Assembly (NCBI GenBank): GCA_951640195.1
Contig: OX621163.1
Coordinates: forward strand, 930,001 to 994,000
Length of the DNA stretch: 64,000 nt
Origin: Porpolomopsis calyptriformis
Lineage: Eukaryota; Basidiomycota; Agaricomycetes; Agaricales; Hygrophoraceae
Direction: 5' to 3'
Both the position numbers and the translations under genes were made by a program. The notes beneath the pieces were generated by a model, which searched no databases, was not told the DNA's origin, and worked only from the letters and a program-made list of their open reading frames with translations. Below, in pieces: positions 54,934-64,000 of the stretch (its first letter is position 1; every line of letters starts with the position of its first letter).

Positions 54934-57590
54934 ATGTCTTCTCCTCGTGGTGAAATCGTGTTGTCAGCGTCCCCATCCTCCCTTCAGGGAGTATCCTTTA
55001 CTCGACATCGTGATAACGCAAGCGACAGCAATAGCGATGTTGCTGCTCCTCGTCAATCCCCGATTATTATCCACCCCTACGACCTTAATCACCCTGAGGT
55101 CAGGGAGCGCCAACGCACCATGGACGTGGATATGGCCATGCAACTTTCCCGAGTACGAAGAGAGACGATGTCTCTTCCACCAACCAATTCTCCCTACGAA
55201 CCTGTACAACAGCTCCAGGAGCACCCTTACCCAATGATGGCCCCCCTTTCTTCTCACGAGCAGCACTGCTTCCATGTCGCCAAGGACGAAGTCCACGACA
55301 GCGGCGAGATCAGCCATGGATACACCACGGACAATGGAGATTTGCATCCACATCATCGACCCTCTCTTCTCGATCTAAGGGGCCATCTTCACCAAGCCCA
55401 CGATCCTTCCCTCCTGGCTTCTCTCGGCCTCCCGCAGACCGATGCCGAAGACCCGTCAGCCTCGATGTACAGTTTACCGACCTACCAAGTTAACACCTCC
55501 CGCTTTAATTTTGATTTCACGGCCATGGAAGAGTTTGCCGCTGATGAAACCGTTCGCCTTGGCCTTGATTCTTCTGCCCCGACTTTCTCGACTAGTTCAT
55601 TCAAGGTGATCAACGGTACAAATCAACCATTGTCACCAGTTCATGAAACCCCTGAATCTTTAACTCCAATACCGCGAATGATGCGTCACCGCAAGCTCAG
55701 TCAAACTATTTTGACTCCTCGTGTTTCCCGCAAAGCATTAGGCGGAAAAATGGCCCTCTTCGAAGGGAACCTCGCAGAGTCATCTCAAATGGCTCGTTTC
55801 GGTGGCCACAGTCCCTCTTCCTCATCTCTAAGCAATAACGTTAGGTCTGGCATTGAGTCTCATCATGCACCAGGGGGTGGTGCCTTGCCGGGCATGGGAA
55901 TGTTGAACACAGGCCATGATCGGCCGTATCGCTTTTCTTTCTATTCGAACGCTCTCCCTTCCACCATTCATGCCCGCAGCATCAGCGAACTCCCAGCAGA
56001 TGGGCAGTCATTCCGCGACCTCTTCCTGCGCATGTCTACCCCCAGAAGAGTGCAATCGGACAGCAAGTTATCGCCATTGAAAGATCCTGCCATCACTCCG
56101 TCCCATCGAAATGCGTATTTTGGTGCGGCAGATGTTTTGAAGAGGGGCAGCGCTGCAGACATAGGAGCTCCTCCAACGGAGACCAACAAGCAGGGTCGAA
56201 AACCAGCTAATAATAGTAGCAGCAATACAACCCTCGCCGAGGGTGCCAAAACGGGCCCGAGTGACAGTCGACTCAATGAACCTGTTGGTGGCGACAGTGA
56301 TCTTGAAGGGATTACATGGTGGCTTGATGTCCAAAGTCCGACGGATGAAGAAATGAAGATGCTTAGTAAAGTGGGCAACCCACCTGTTTGCGTCTCCACT
56401 CTGGAAACCCATCTTACGGCGCTGTGTATGATTTTCCAAGGTTTTTAATATTCACCCCCTCACGACTGAGGATATCCTGATCGAAGAAACGCGCGAAAAA
56501 ATTGAGCTTTTCCGCAATTACTATTTGGTTTGCTTCCGCAGCTTTGATCAAGATCCATATAGTCCAACACATCTAGAGCCACTGAACATGTACATTATTG
56601 TGTTCAGGGAAGGCATTTTATCTGTGCGTTTGTTTTACTTTCCCGCCATAGGTTTTCTCTACCACTCTACTATGTCTAACACTCTCCAGTTCCATTTTCA
56701 CCCGACGCCTCATCCTCAAAACGTACGCCGTAGGATCAAACAACTCAAAGACTACATCAATGTTACCTCCGACTGGATTTCCTACGCGCTTATCGACGAC
56801 ATCACGGACGCATTTGGGCCTCTCATCCAGAGTATCGAGTATGAAGTTGACAGCATCGATGAGCTGGTGCTCATCCTCAGGGAGACTGAGCAGAGTGACA
56901 TGCTAAGGCGGATTGGTACCTGTCGAAAGAAAGTCATGGGGTTATTGAGACTTATGGGAAGTAAGGCTGACGTGGTCAAAGGGTTAGCCAAGAGATGTAA
57001 TGAAAACTGGAGAGTTGCGCCTGCCTCAGATATCGTGAGTTGTTACCTTTATCCTTTGTCGATTTCTTTGATTCAAAGGTGTTTGAAGGGCCTTTATCTT
57101 TCCGATATTCAGGTAATATTGAAATGAGCGTCAGATCGCCCACTCACCATTTAACCCATATAGGACCACCTGATCACCATGACTCAGAATCTCAACCACT
57201 ATGAAAAAATTCTTTCTCGCTCGCACTCCAACTATCTGGCGCAGATCTCCATCGAAATGACGGACGCAAACAACCAGATAAACGACGTCCTTTCCAAGTT
57301 GACGGCTCTCGGGACAGTTCTCATCCCCATGAACTTGGTGACAGGTATTGAGTCTAGCATTTTCCGATCGTACATCTATTGACAGTACGTCAGGCCTATG
57401 GGGGATGAATGTACATGTACCCGGGGAGGGGATTGAGGTATGTTTATGCATCCCGTCGTGATCAGCTGGTTTAATCTCCTGTGATTCATCCAGGGGTATG
57501 CCTGGTTTGTCTCTATTGTAGGTTGCCTAGCTGCCTTTGCTCTGGTGGGGGCGTACACTGCATACAGGTTTATGGTCAAGAGAGCTTAAT
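54934..57590 (+). CDS. CorA/ALR/MNR2-type magnesium transporter
   Basis: Two-TM Mg2+ channel of the plasma or vacuolar membrane. The ATG at 54934 begins MSSPRGEIVLSASP. A 430-residue Ser/Pro-rich cytosolic leader follows, then the CorA core: LEGITWWLDVQSPTDEEMKM, FNIHPLTTEDILIEETREKI, ELFRNYYLVCFRSFDQD, LNMYIIVFREGILSFHFHP, VRRRIKQLKDYINVTSDWIS, YALIDDITDAFGPLIQSIEY, and the long helix to LSDIQDHLITMTQNLNHYEK. TM1 (LTALGTVLIPMNLVTGLW) carries the ion-selectivity motif GMN (GLWGMNVHVPGEG), and TM2 is FVSIVGCLAAFALVGAYTAY. The GMN exon joins through T-G across an intron with phase 1. MNR2 and ALR1 cannot be told apart here. Confidence 0.93.
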
Positions 57591-57699
57591 CAATATCTTA
57601 CACCATTCCCTTCGCACATTTGTTTACACACAATAACCCTATTCTTATTTGTAGATCAGAAAAAACCGTACTGTATCTAATTGGTGCTCCCTCCTCGAT

Positions 57700-59097
57700 T
57701 CAAGGACATTCTCCTATGGTGTCGACTAATGCCCGCTCGTAGAGACGATGACGTGGCAACCACCTTGGCCTGATGTGTGAATAATCTGCGGGGTCAAATT
57801 CCTCCACGGCGACGCGATCCAATAGCCTTGCGCGGATAGACGGATCGAGATCTCGGCAACTACTGCAAGAAAATCGCAGAATTGACAGAGGATGCCTCAG
57901 GCTGTCACGTAGGGTCACAAGGTCGAGAAGCGTTTCCGGTTCCAAATGGCGATATGATAAAGTGAGCGTGTGAAGCTCTGACCATGGGAGTGGCGCCCCT
58001 CGACTGAGTGCTTCCTGCGCTTGGCTTATCAGGAGTTGAATGGTTGCATAAGCGATTGAGACCTGGTCCTCAATTAACGTGAGGTGGGTGATGGAAGGAA
58101 AAACATCCATCAACCAACGACCGAGGCGGTGAAATGGATAGAATGTGTTAACGTTCACAAATGCAAGAGAGCGAAGACTGGAGTAGTTTATTTGACTCCG
58201 ATCCGTGTTTTCGAGGGTGCTAAAGGTCACCCACAAGCCTGGGGTAGTGGCCCACATTTCGAATGATTGTAATGCCGTTGCTGAGAAGAGGAGGAGTGGG
58301 TGAGAGTCCCTTGGAATCACAGATGAGGTGTTATGCCCCACTGTTAGGGTGACAAGTGAGGGCATTTGTATTTGTGTTGAACAAAAATCAAGTGTGTGAC
58401 CCAGGAGGGTAAGATGTCGCAAGGATCGGCAAGTTTCAAGTGCTTGTTGAAATTGGGAGAAAGTTGGCTTGGATGGTGGACCAAGGAAGGACAATTCTAA
58501 TGTCGTCAAATTTGTACATGTGGGGAACGGTGGAAAAGGATGTGGTTGATGCCATCGGTTTATCAGATGCAGTGGCTTGGTATCATGAGTTTCGAAAACT
58601 GGCGAAAGTAGTATTCGGAAACACTCCATGACCGGGCGGTATTCGGACACATTTCCCAGATGGCTGAGAGTTTTGCTCACTGCATCTGGATCTCTGGTAA
58701 TGAAGACAAATCGTCGCCATCGTTTGACATGGACGAGTAGCATATTTAGAATAGGCTTTGAACGCGCGGATAATCTCTTGGTGATATGGCGACAGTCGAA
58801 AATGATATCAAGCGGACATTGCGCTGACCTCTCCAGATAGCAGGCCACCTTCGGAATGCATCGTTCACTGCTTGCGATGCGTAGCACCGTCCAGAGTAGA
58901 GGGTTCCCGATAGCGAGTTCTCTCCAGCGTCGAGAGATGTGGGAGATGGATACTTCGAATTGCTCCTGACGAGGGCCAAGGTTTTGAGCTATCTCGAGGA
59001 TAGTCATAATGAGTTCATCTGGAAGGGTATCGATGGGAGCGTGGTAGTTTTCTGGGGGCACCAGGGGCGTGCGCTCTGTGCCAGACGTCCAACTCAT
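57700..59097 (-). CDS. F-box domain protein
   Basis: Substrate receptor candidate of SCF ubiquitin ligase; large F-box families are typical of mushroom genomes. Single exon. I chose ATG 59097 (MSWTSGTERTPLVPPENYHA) because the F-box follows at once (IDTLPDELIMTILEIAQNLG, ISHISRRWRELAIGNPLLWT). Leucine-rich-like strands follow (CTNLTTLELSFLG, RSLRHLTLLGHTLDF, MPSLVTLTVGHN, LRSLAFVNV, FPSITHLTLIEDQV, WSELHTLTLSYRHL), ending DTIGECP. An upstream in-frame extension to 59352 begins with TTG and contains only hydrophobic and low-quality sequence, so it was not used. The target is unknown. Confidence 0.8.
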   Translation of the reverse strand: MSWTSGTERTPLVPPENYHAPIDTLPDELIMTILEIAQNLGPRQEQFEVSISHISRRWRELAIGNPLLWTVLRIASSERCIPKVACYLERSAQCPLDIIFDCRHITKRLSARSKPILNMLLVHVKRWRRFVFITRDPDAVSKTLSHLGNVSEYRPVMECFRILLSPVFETHDTKPLHLINRWHQPHPFPPFPTCTNLTTLELSFLGPPSKPTFSQFQQALETCRSLRHLTLLGHTLDFCSTQIQMPSLVTLTVGHNTSSVIPRDSHPLLLFSATALQSFEMWATTPGLWVTFSTLENTDRSQINYSSLRSLAFVNVNTFYPFHRLGRWLMDVFPSITHLTLIEDQVSIAYATIQLLISQAQEALSRGAPLPWSELHTLTLSYRHLEPETLLDLVTLRDSLRHPLSILRFSCSSCRDLDPSIRARLLDRVAVEEFDPADYSHIRPRWLPRHRLYERALVDTIGECP

Positions 59098-59367
59098 CAG
59101 ATCACTGTAGAGTAATATGAAGAAATGATGATGTAACATTGATTGGCATATGTACTGTACAGCACACCTAGCAAGTAAAATAAGGCTTAATATGTACAGA
59201 GGATGCTCCATTATATGCCGTCTTGATAGCGGTTCTCCAGGGTATAAGGAGAGGAATGTGAAATTACCAGAGATTTGTAAAAAAAAACTCGAGATAAAGT
59301 TCGGCGCGAATAAATTGTTAGATCGTGGAATGGCCAGTCGAGGGCAACTCAAGAGGAAGTTGCCCCA

Positions 59368-61286
59368 TCATACGAAGCCAGCGTCTGATAAAAGGTCGGT
59401 TAAAATCTTTTCTTTGACTGTGGGAGAGGAAACAAATAAGAAGTAATGAATGACGAATAAGTGCTTGAGTTTTACCCTGGAGAAGAGTTGCAGCCGTCGC
59501 CTTCGTGTCCTAAGGAACGGTGAGGTTATGTGGTGTAGCAAGATTGTGAATGATACACACTACGACTGATGTGACGTGCGCAAAGAATTTCTCGTTAGGA
59601 CGGTGAGTCATCATGATCGCTTTGAAAGACTTGTGAAAGTCTAGAAGAAGCCCTGTGAGTTACTCAACGTCAAAAAACTCAACAAAGTTCACAGTTTAAT
59701 GCGGTCTTGATATCGTTGTCTCTTTCTTTGTACTCAGGAATGTAATCCTTGATTAGAACTCGATTATTCTTCAGTTTCTTCGCAAGCAAGTCGGACTTGT
59801 TCAAGAACAGGATCAGCTGGACGTTGACGAGGAGTTTGCTGGAGCAGATGGCCTGCCAGAGGAGAAGAGAATCTGCTATACGATTAACTCGGTGATCCTC
59901 CGCGAGGACCTCGTTGATAGGGGAAATGGGAGCAAGGAAGATGATGGCGTTAGCATCATCGAAGAATGGCATCCACGCCGAACGCTGGTTGTCTCGTCTC
60001 AGCGGTATACTCTTGAAAAAATGGGGAAAACGAACGGATGTACGAATACCAGCTACGTCATACATAACCCATTCTCTGTCTGTATCGAAATCTGTACCGA
60101 TGACAAGAATAGGTGATATATTCTGATGGGATTGGGATGTCTTACCCCGGTTTAGGACAAAACGGTACTCTTGTACGCCGATTGTACGTAGTCGGGCACG
60201 GAGGACGTCACTATCGGAGGGTTCATATTTGGGATCCGCAATTCGGTCTACATCATTGAGGAAACTGCCACCGTATGCGACGAGTCAGTGCGTTGGCAGC
60301 GGGTGAAAACGATGACCTTACAATCCAGAAGAATCTTCGAGCGCCAGGTTACGCTGTTGCAAGAGGTCTCGAAATACTGGGTCAGCCCATAAGGCTCTGA
60401 TATCGTCTTTGCAGCTACAAATGACTTCGGAAACCTCCTCTACTCGCTTAAGGGCCCTGGAACGATCGGCTTCACCAGGGTGGCGCTCGCTGTGAGATTT
60501 CAGCAGCCCAACTTTTTTCAGGACAGATTTCCACCCGCAGTCTGATCGAATGGAGAATTCAGCTGAAGGCAGGCTCTCAGGAGTGTCTTCGTGATCCAAA
60601 AAAGCAGGAGGCCGGGTGATTACATCAGGTGTTGATAAATCCACGGGCTCTGATGAAGAAGAGCCGAGGATGGTCTCTAGATCCTTTTGAATATATTGAA
60701 GGGGTCCGAGACGGAGTTTGAGTAGCTTCTGAGGATCCGAGAGGTCCAAAGGCTTCTCTGAAATATCGCTAGTCCCAGGTAGAGTGGGTGAATATGCCCG
60801 GCTGGAGGTCGGAGAAGACTTGGAGATCTCATCCGTGATCAAGTCAAGGATCGTGTTAACGGAACGAACAAGATTCAGATAGATGACGGCTCGCCAGGAG
60901 GCACGCTCTTCCAACCACGAGTCGCGAGCGTATCTGAGTTGGAAGTCTTTCATGTAATGAGTCAATTGTATGATGAGAGTGGTATCGATCATCCATACTT
61001 TTAATCGTGGTAGACTTGCCTGAGTACCGGGATGGTGATGTAGGAAGCAAGGAATTTGGTTGTGATGGAAGAACGTACCGCTTTCGCTTTGACCCAATAC
61101 CAAAATCTTGATTTGTCTCTTCTTTCTCATCGCAGACTTTTCAGCCTTGATCTCCTCGTCTATCTGAGAACTCCTGCGACGAGCCTCTTCTTCCTCCTTC
61201 TCCCTGACACGACGTTCCTCTGAGGTTTCGTCAGCTGGAGGAGCGATCGCTTGCGACAGAGGATCAACGGCGATGGACTGGGACAT
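59368..61286 (-). CDS. Divergent heterotrimeric G-protein alpha-like subunit
   Basis: Starts MSQSIAVDPLSQAIAPP, so lacks the Gly-2 and Cys lipid sites of classic G-alpha. P-loop GQSESGKSTTIK spans an intron. The helical domain is enlarged (SWLEERASWRAVIYLNLVRS to DDIRALWADPVFRDLLQQRN). Switch I (DVLRARLRTIGVQEYRF) keeps the Arg and the Mg-binding Thr. Switch II reads YDVAGIRTSVRF, where DVGGQR is usual: the catalytic Gln is Ile. The next blocks are well kept: MPFFDDANAIIFLAPISPIN, LAEDHRVNRIADSLLLWQAI, QLILFLNKSDLLAKKL (NKxD present). The TCAT loop is TSVV. The end has DTKATAATLLQVKEKILTDL and stops DAGFV. About nine exons. It belongs to the divergent G-alpha-like proteins expanded in mushrooms. 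Confidence 0.9.
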
Positions 61287-61690
61287 CAGGAAATGCCAAA
61301 AGAGAGTGCTCGCTGTCTGTATGTGGTATGGCTCCGTAATGCCAAATTCGCTGATCTTGAATTTCGGAGTCCATTTGGAGATAGAAAATTAATAAACCTC
61401 TAAACACACCGAGATGGGGGAAAAAAGTGGTTAATTTAAGAGTCATAAGCAGTGCAAAATCAATGGGCAACATATTGATAGGCTGCCGTACATTCCATCC
61501 CGACACAGGGGTGCCAGTAGTAAGTGGCGGCTGCTTTGGGAACAGGCATTCCCCGCTAAATTCTAAACTCCGCTCAGTAAGGCTGCCACCACGACCATTC
61601 CTTGTTCGCAGACGAAAGGACTCAGATCCCTCGGAACCATTCTCTTCTCTCTCTTTCTTCGACCACCACCATCTATTCTCGACTCCCCAC
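61287..61690. other. Divergent promoter region, G-alpha-like / KDM5
   Basis: 404 bases between two start codons. No separate gene seen. An open frame in phase with the KDM5 start runs from 61427 but is not needed; the ATG at 61691 is the first good one. C/T-rich leader just upstream. Confidence 0.5.
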
Positions 61691-64000
61691 ATGGTCTCCC
61701 CTTCGAATGCGAGGTCTCCCAAATTTTTGCATGAGAGTGAGGGTCATCCTGACTCGTTTACCGCCTCCATGAAATCCTCATTCACAACGTCACTTGCAAT
61801 ACGCGTCCAAGGCGCGACACCGATTCGCACCGATGACCGTAACCAACCTACGTCGCGTACTTCAGCCGACGGGACTCAACACCCCGCTCCAAGCACAAGC
61901 AAGAGAGCGCCCCGTAAATCCAAGACAGACGCTTTAGTTGCTTTACACACTCATGCGCGGTCACTCTCTGTTGGTCAAGATGACTCTGCCTCCCAAGAAA
62001 GTATCTCTACCTCGCCTCCGCCCATTCCTGTCCCTCCCACTCTGGATCTATCGTCCGTCAAGACACCAAGTCGAGCGCCAGTACCGCCCAGGGCAGAGCC
62101 CCGTCCCTTCGACCTCGAGGACTGCCCTGTGTTTTTCCCAACTGTGGAGGAATTCAAGGAGCCTTTGGCGTACATCCAATCAATTTCTGACCGCGCAGTT
62201 AAATTTGGCTTGTGCAAGATTGTCCCACCCAAGGAGTGGAAAATGCCCTTTGTGACAGATACCAAGGTCGGATTCTTGCCTTGCGATCTCATTCCACAGT
62301 GCCTACTAACCGCCAATTATTCAGACATTCCGGTTCCAAACCCGTCTTCAGCAACTGAATTCCATCGAAGCTTCCTCTCGAGCTAAAGTAAACTTTCTTG
62401 AGCAGCTATACCAATTTCATAAACAGCAAGGTAATCCTCGTATCGCTGTACCTTCAATCAACCACAAGCCTCTGGATTTGTGGCTTTTGCGGAAAGAAGT
62501 GCACGAGCTGGGAGGTTACGATGCGGTAGATCATTGTCTTTTTCTATGCCACCTCTTTTGCCTCACTATCCTCTGTAGGTTACAAAGAACAAGAAATGGT
62601 CCGATCTAGGCCGTATTCTTGGGTACGGAGGCATTCCTGGTCTATCGACACAACTCAAGAATTCATACACCCGAGTCATTCTTCCTTACGAACATTTCCT
62701 TAGAAATTCACCCTCTATGTCACCGCTGACACGTGACCTACAGCCTGGGGCTCGTGTGAACGATCAGTCGGTCGGGAAACCATCGCAACTGGGTGCTGCA
62801 ATGACAACAGCTGAGGACACGAGCCCCCCCTCAAGTCCTCTGACTGCCACCTCCAGCCCTTTGTCGGAACCTCCCGACGAGTCCGAATATCGAGACGTCC
62901 GTAGATCTGCTGGCTCAAAGCCACGTAGAAGTTCGAGAATGGGTTCACTGGAAGGTTTGTATTTTTCCTCGCCGTCTTGAAGGAGCGTCGCTGAACATTA
63001 TTTATAGTGGCTTCCAAGAGGTCTGGTCTTACTACTGGACAATCCCCTCTGATGATATCTTCTCCCATCTTTCATGATCACCCGGACGCCAAAGGATCAC
63101 TCGAAGTAAGATTAAACTTCTGATTTTTGATTTGGAGGCAGCGAAGGTAATCAAAAAACAGGAAAATTGCGAGATATGTCACAAGAAAAACCGTGGTGAA
63201 GAAATGTTGCTTTGCGATGGTTGCGATTGTGGTGAGGAACCTCTCTAAGTGTGTTGCCTTATAACATTGATGATCGAGACAGGATTTCACATTTTTTGTC
63301 TTGATCCACCTTTGACCTCCATTCCGAAGGGGAAATGGTTTTGTCACACATGCCTGTTTGGTACTGGCGGCGATTTCGGGTTCGATGATGGCGAAGAACA
63401 CTCACTCTCCAGTTTTCACGCCCGTGATCTTGAATTCCGTCGCCAGTGGTTCGAAGCCCATCCCCCCCCAAAGTCATTGCTCAGGGATGAGGTTGACGAT
63501 CCCACCATTAATCGCACGGGAAGCGTCTTTGTTTCCGAATTCGATGTGGAGCGTGAATTCTGGCGGCTGGTGCAATCGCAACATGAGATAGTTGAGATTG
63601 AATATGGTGCAGATGTGCATTCTACCACCCACGGAAGGTTGGCGGTTCTATTAGCTGTGTCTTCTGCCATGAAATCTGACCTCTATGGTCCAGCGCTATG
63701 CCCACGATAGAGACGCATCCTGCAGATCCTTACTCAAAAGATCCATGGAACCTCAACAACATTCCTACTCTAACTGACTCCCTCTTGCGGTTCATTAAGG
63801 CCGATGTGTCTGGCATGACTGTTCCTTGGACGTATGTTGGAATGATTTTCTCCACCTTTTGTTGGCATAATGAGGTCTGTTTATTACCTGCGGCCAAAGC
63901 GACGACTCATGGTGCAAACAGGACCATTATACCTACAGCATCAACTACAGTAAGTGAATAATGTAGACCAAGATGAGCCATTCTCATATACCCGCTCCAG
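61691..64000 (+). CDS. KDM5: KDM5/JARID1-type histone H3K4 demethylase (3' part outside window)
   Basis: Removes methyl groups from H3K4. The start [16 protein letters not shown] leads through a disordered part to JmjN ([32 protein letters not shown] [12 protein letters not shown]), then [11 protein letters not shown]. The ARID follows: [46 protein letters not shown]. The PHD finger is complete ([45 protein letters not shown]). The JmjC domain begins ([32 protein letters not shown]), with [17 protein letters not shown] joined to DHYTYSINY; the Fe(II) His and Glu (HNE) are visible. The window ends inside JmjC, so the C-terminal zinc finger and other domains are not seen. Introns are 45-60 nt. 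Confidence 0.93.

Noticed and set aside
59098..59352. N-terminal extension of the F-box gene
   Set aside because: It begins with TTG, has no good ATG context, and overlaps the promoter and the G-alpha-like 3' side; the F-box starts just after ATG 59097.
1..64000. CRISPR arrays, transposons, secondary-metabolite cluster
   Set aside because: No regular spaced repeats, no transposase or reverse transcriptase motifs, and no PKS/NRPS/terpene genes were seen; all repeats are short and local.

Overview
The window is nuclear DNA of a filamentous basidiomycete, most likely an Agaricomycete (mushroom-forming fungus). The evidence is about 29 protein genes in 64 kb, nearly all split by 45-70 nt GT-AG introns, very short intergenic gaps, and a gene set typical of that group: a separate basidiomycete-type G-alpha-like protein, a Whi3-like RRM protein, a SIN-pathway Cdc14, PP4 subunit Psy2, the RNA polymerase I second subunit, and a KDM5 demethylase. 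I see no rRNA, tRNA, transposon, CRISPR array or virus-like gene.

Layout. 0.4-3.3 kb: uncharacterised protein with an N-terminal Cys-rich motif (+). 3.5-5.8 kb: SET-domain protein and TOM20 (both -). 6.0-10.2 kb: PP4 regulatory subunit Psy2 (+). 10.9-14.2 kb: Whi3-like RNA-binding protein (-). 14.7-18.8 kb: small PPxY membrane protein (-), acyl-protein thioesterase (-), Trm10 tRNA methyltransferase (+), NDUFAF5-like complex I assembly factor (-). 19.1-26.4 kb: C2H2 zinc-finger protein and a histone-fold protein (both +). 26.6-30.9 kb: RPA135 (-). 31.0-35.2 kb: Nup98-type GLFG nucleoporin and a HIG1/Rcf2 protein (+). 35.3-39.0 kb: four-pass membrane protein (-), Tpa1/OGFOD1 prolyl hydroxylase (+), Cys-rich protein (+). 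39.1-47.6 kb: Nop13 (-), coiled-coil tail-anchored protein (-), FG-nucleoporin-like protein (-), small membrane protein (-). 48.1-54.4 kb: cytochrome b5 (+), SIN scaffold Cdc14 (-), succinate-semialdehyde dehydrogenase (+), fumarylacetoacetate-hydrolase family protein (-). 54.9-64 kb: CorA/ALR magnesium transporter (+), F-box protein (-), G-alpha-like protein (-), KDM5 demethylase running off the right edge (+).

How the genes work together. This is a housekeeping region, not a cluster. Several products share a compartment: mitochondria (TOM20, NDUFAF5, Rcf2, possibly SSADH), nuclear pore (Nup98 and the FG protein), nucleolus/ribosome production (RPA135, Nop13), and cell cycle/cytokinesis (Whi3, Cdc14, Psy2). 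The most notable signals are (1) a protein with an H2A-like histone fold and a possible second fold before it; (2) a G-alpha-like protein whose switch II lacks the catalytic Gln; (3) a Nup98 that stops exactly at the His-Phe of the autocleavage site; (4) four GC-AG introns in three genes; (5) divergent gene pairs with only 30, 43 and 61 bp between start codons. I found no clearly new multi-gene system.

Exon limits were worked out by hand from splice consensus and reading frame. Gene ends marked as uncertain should be treated so.
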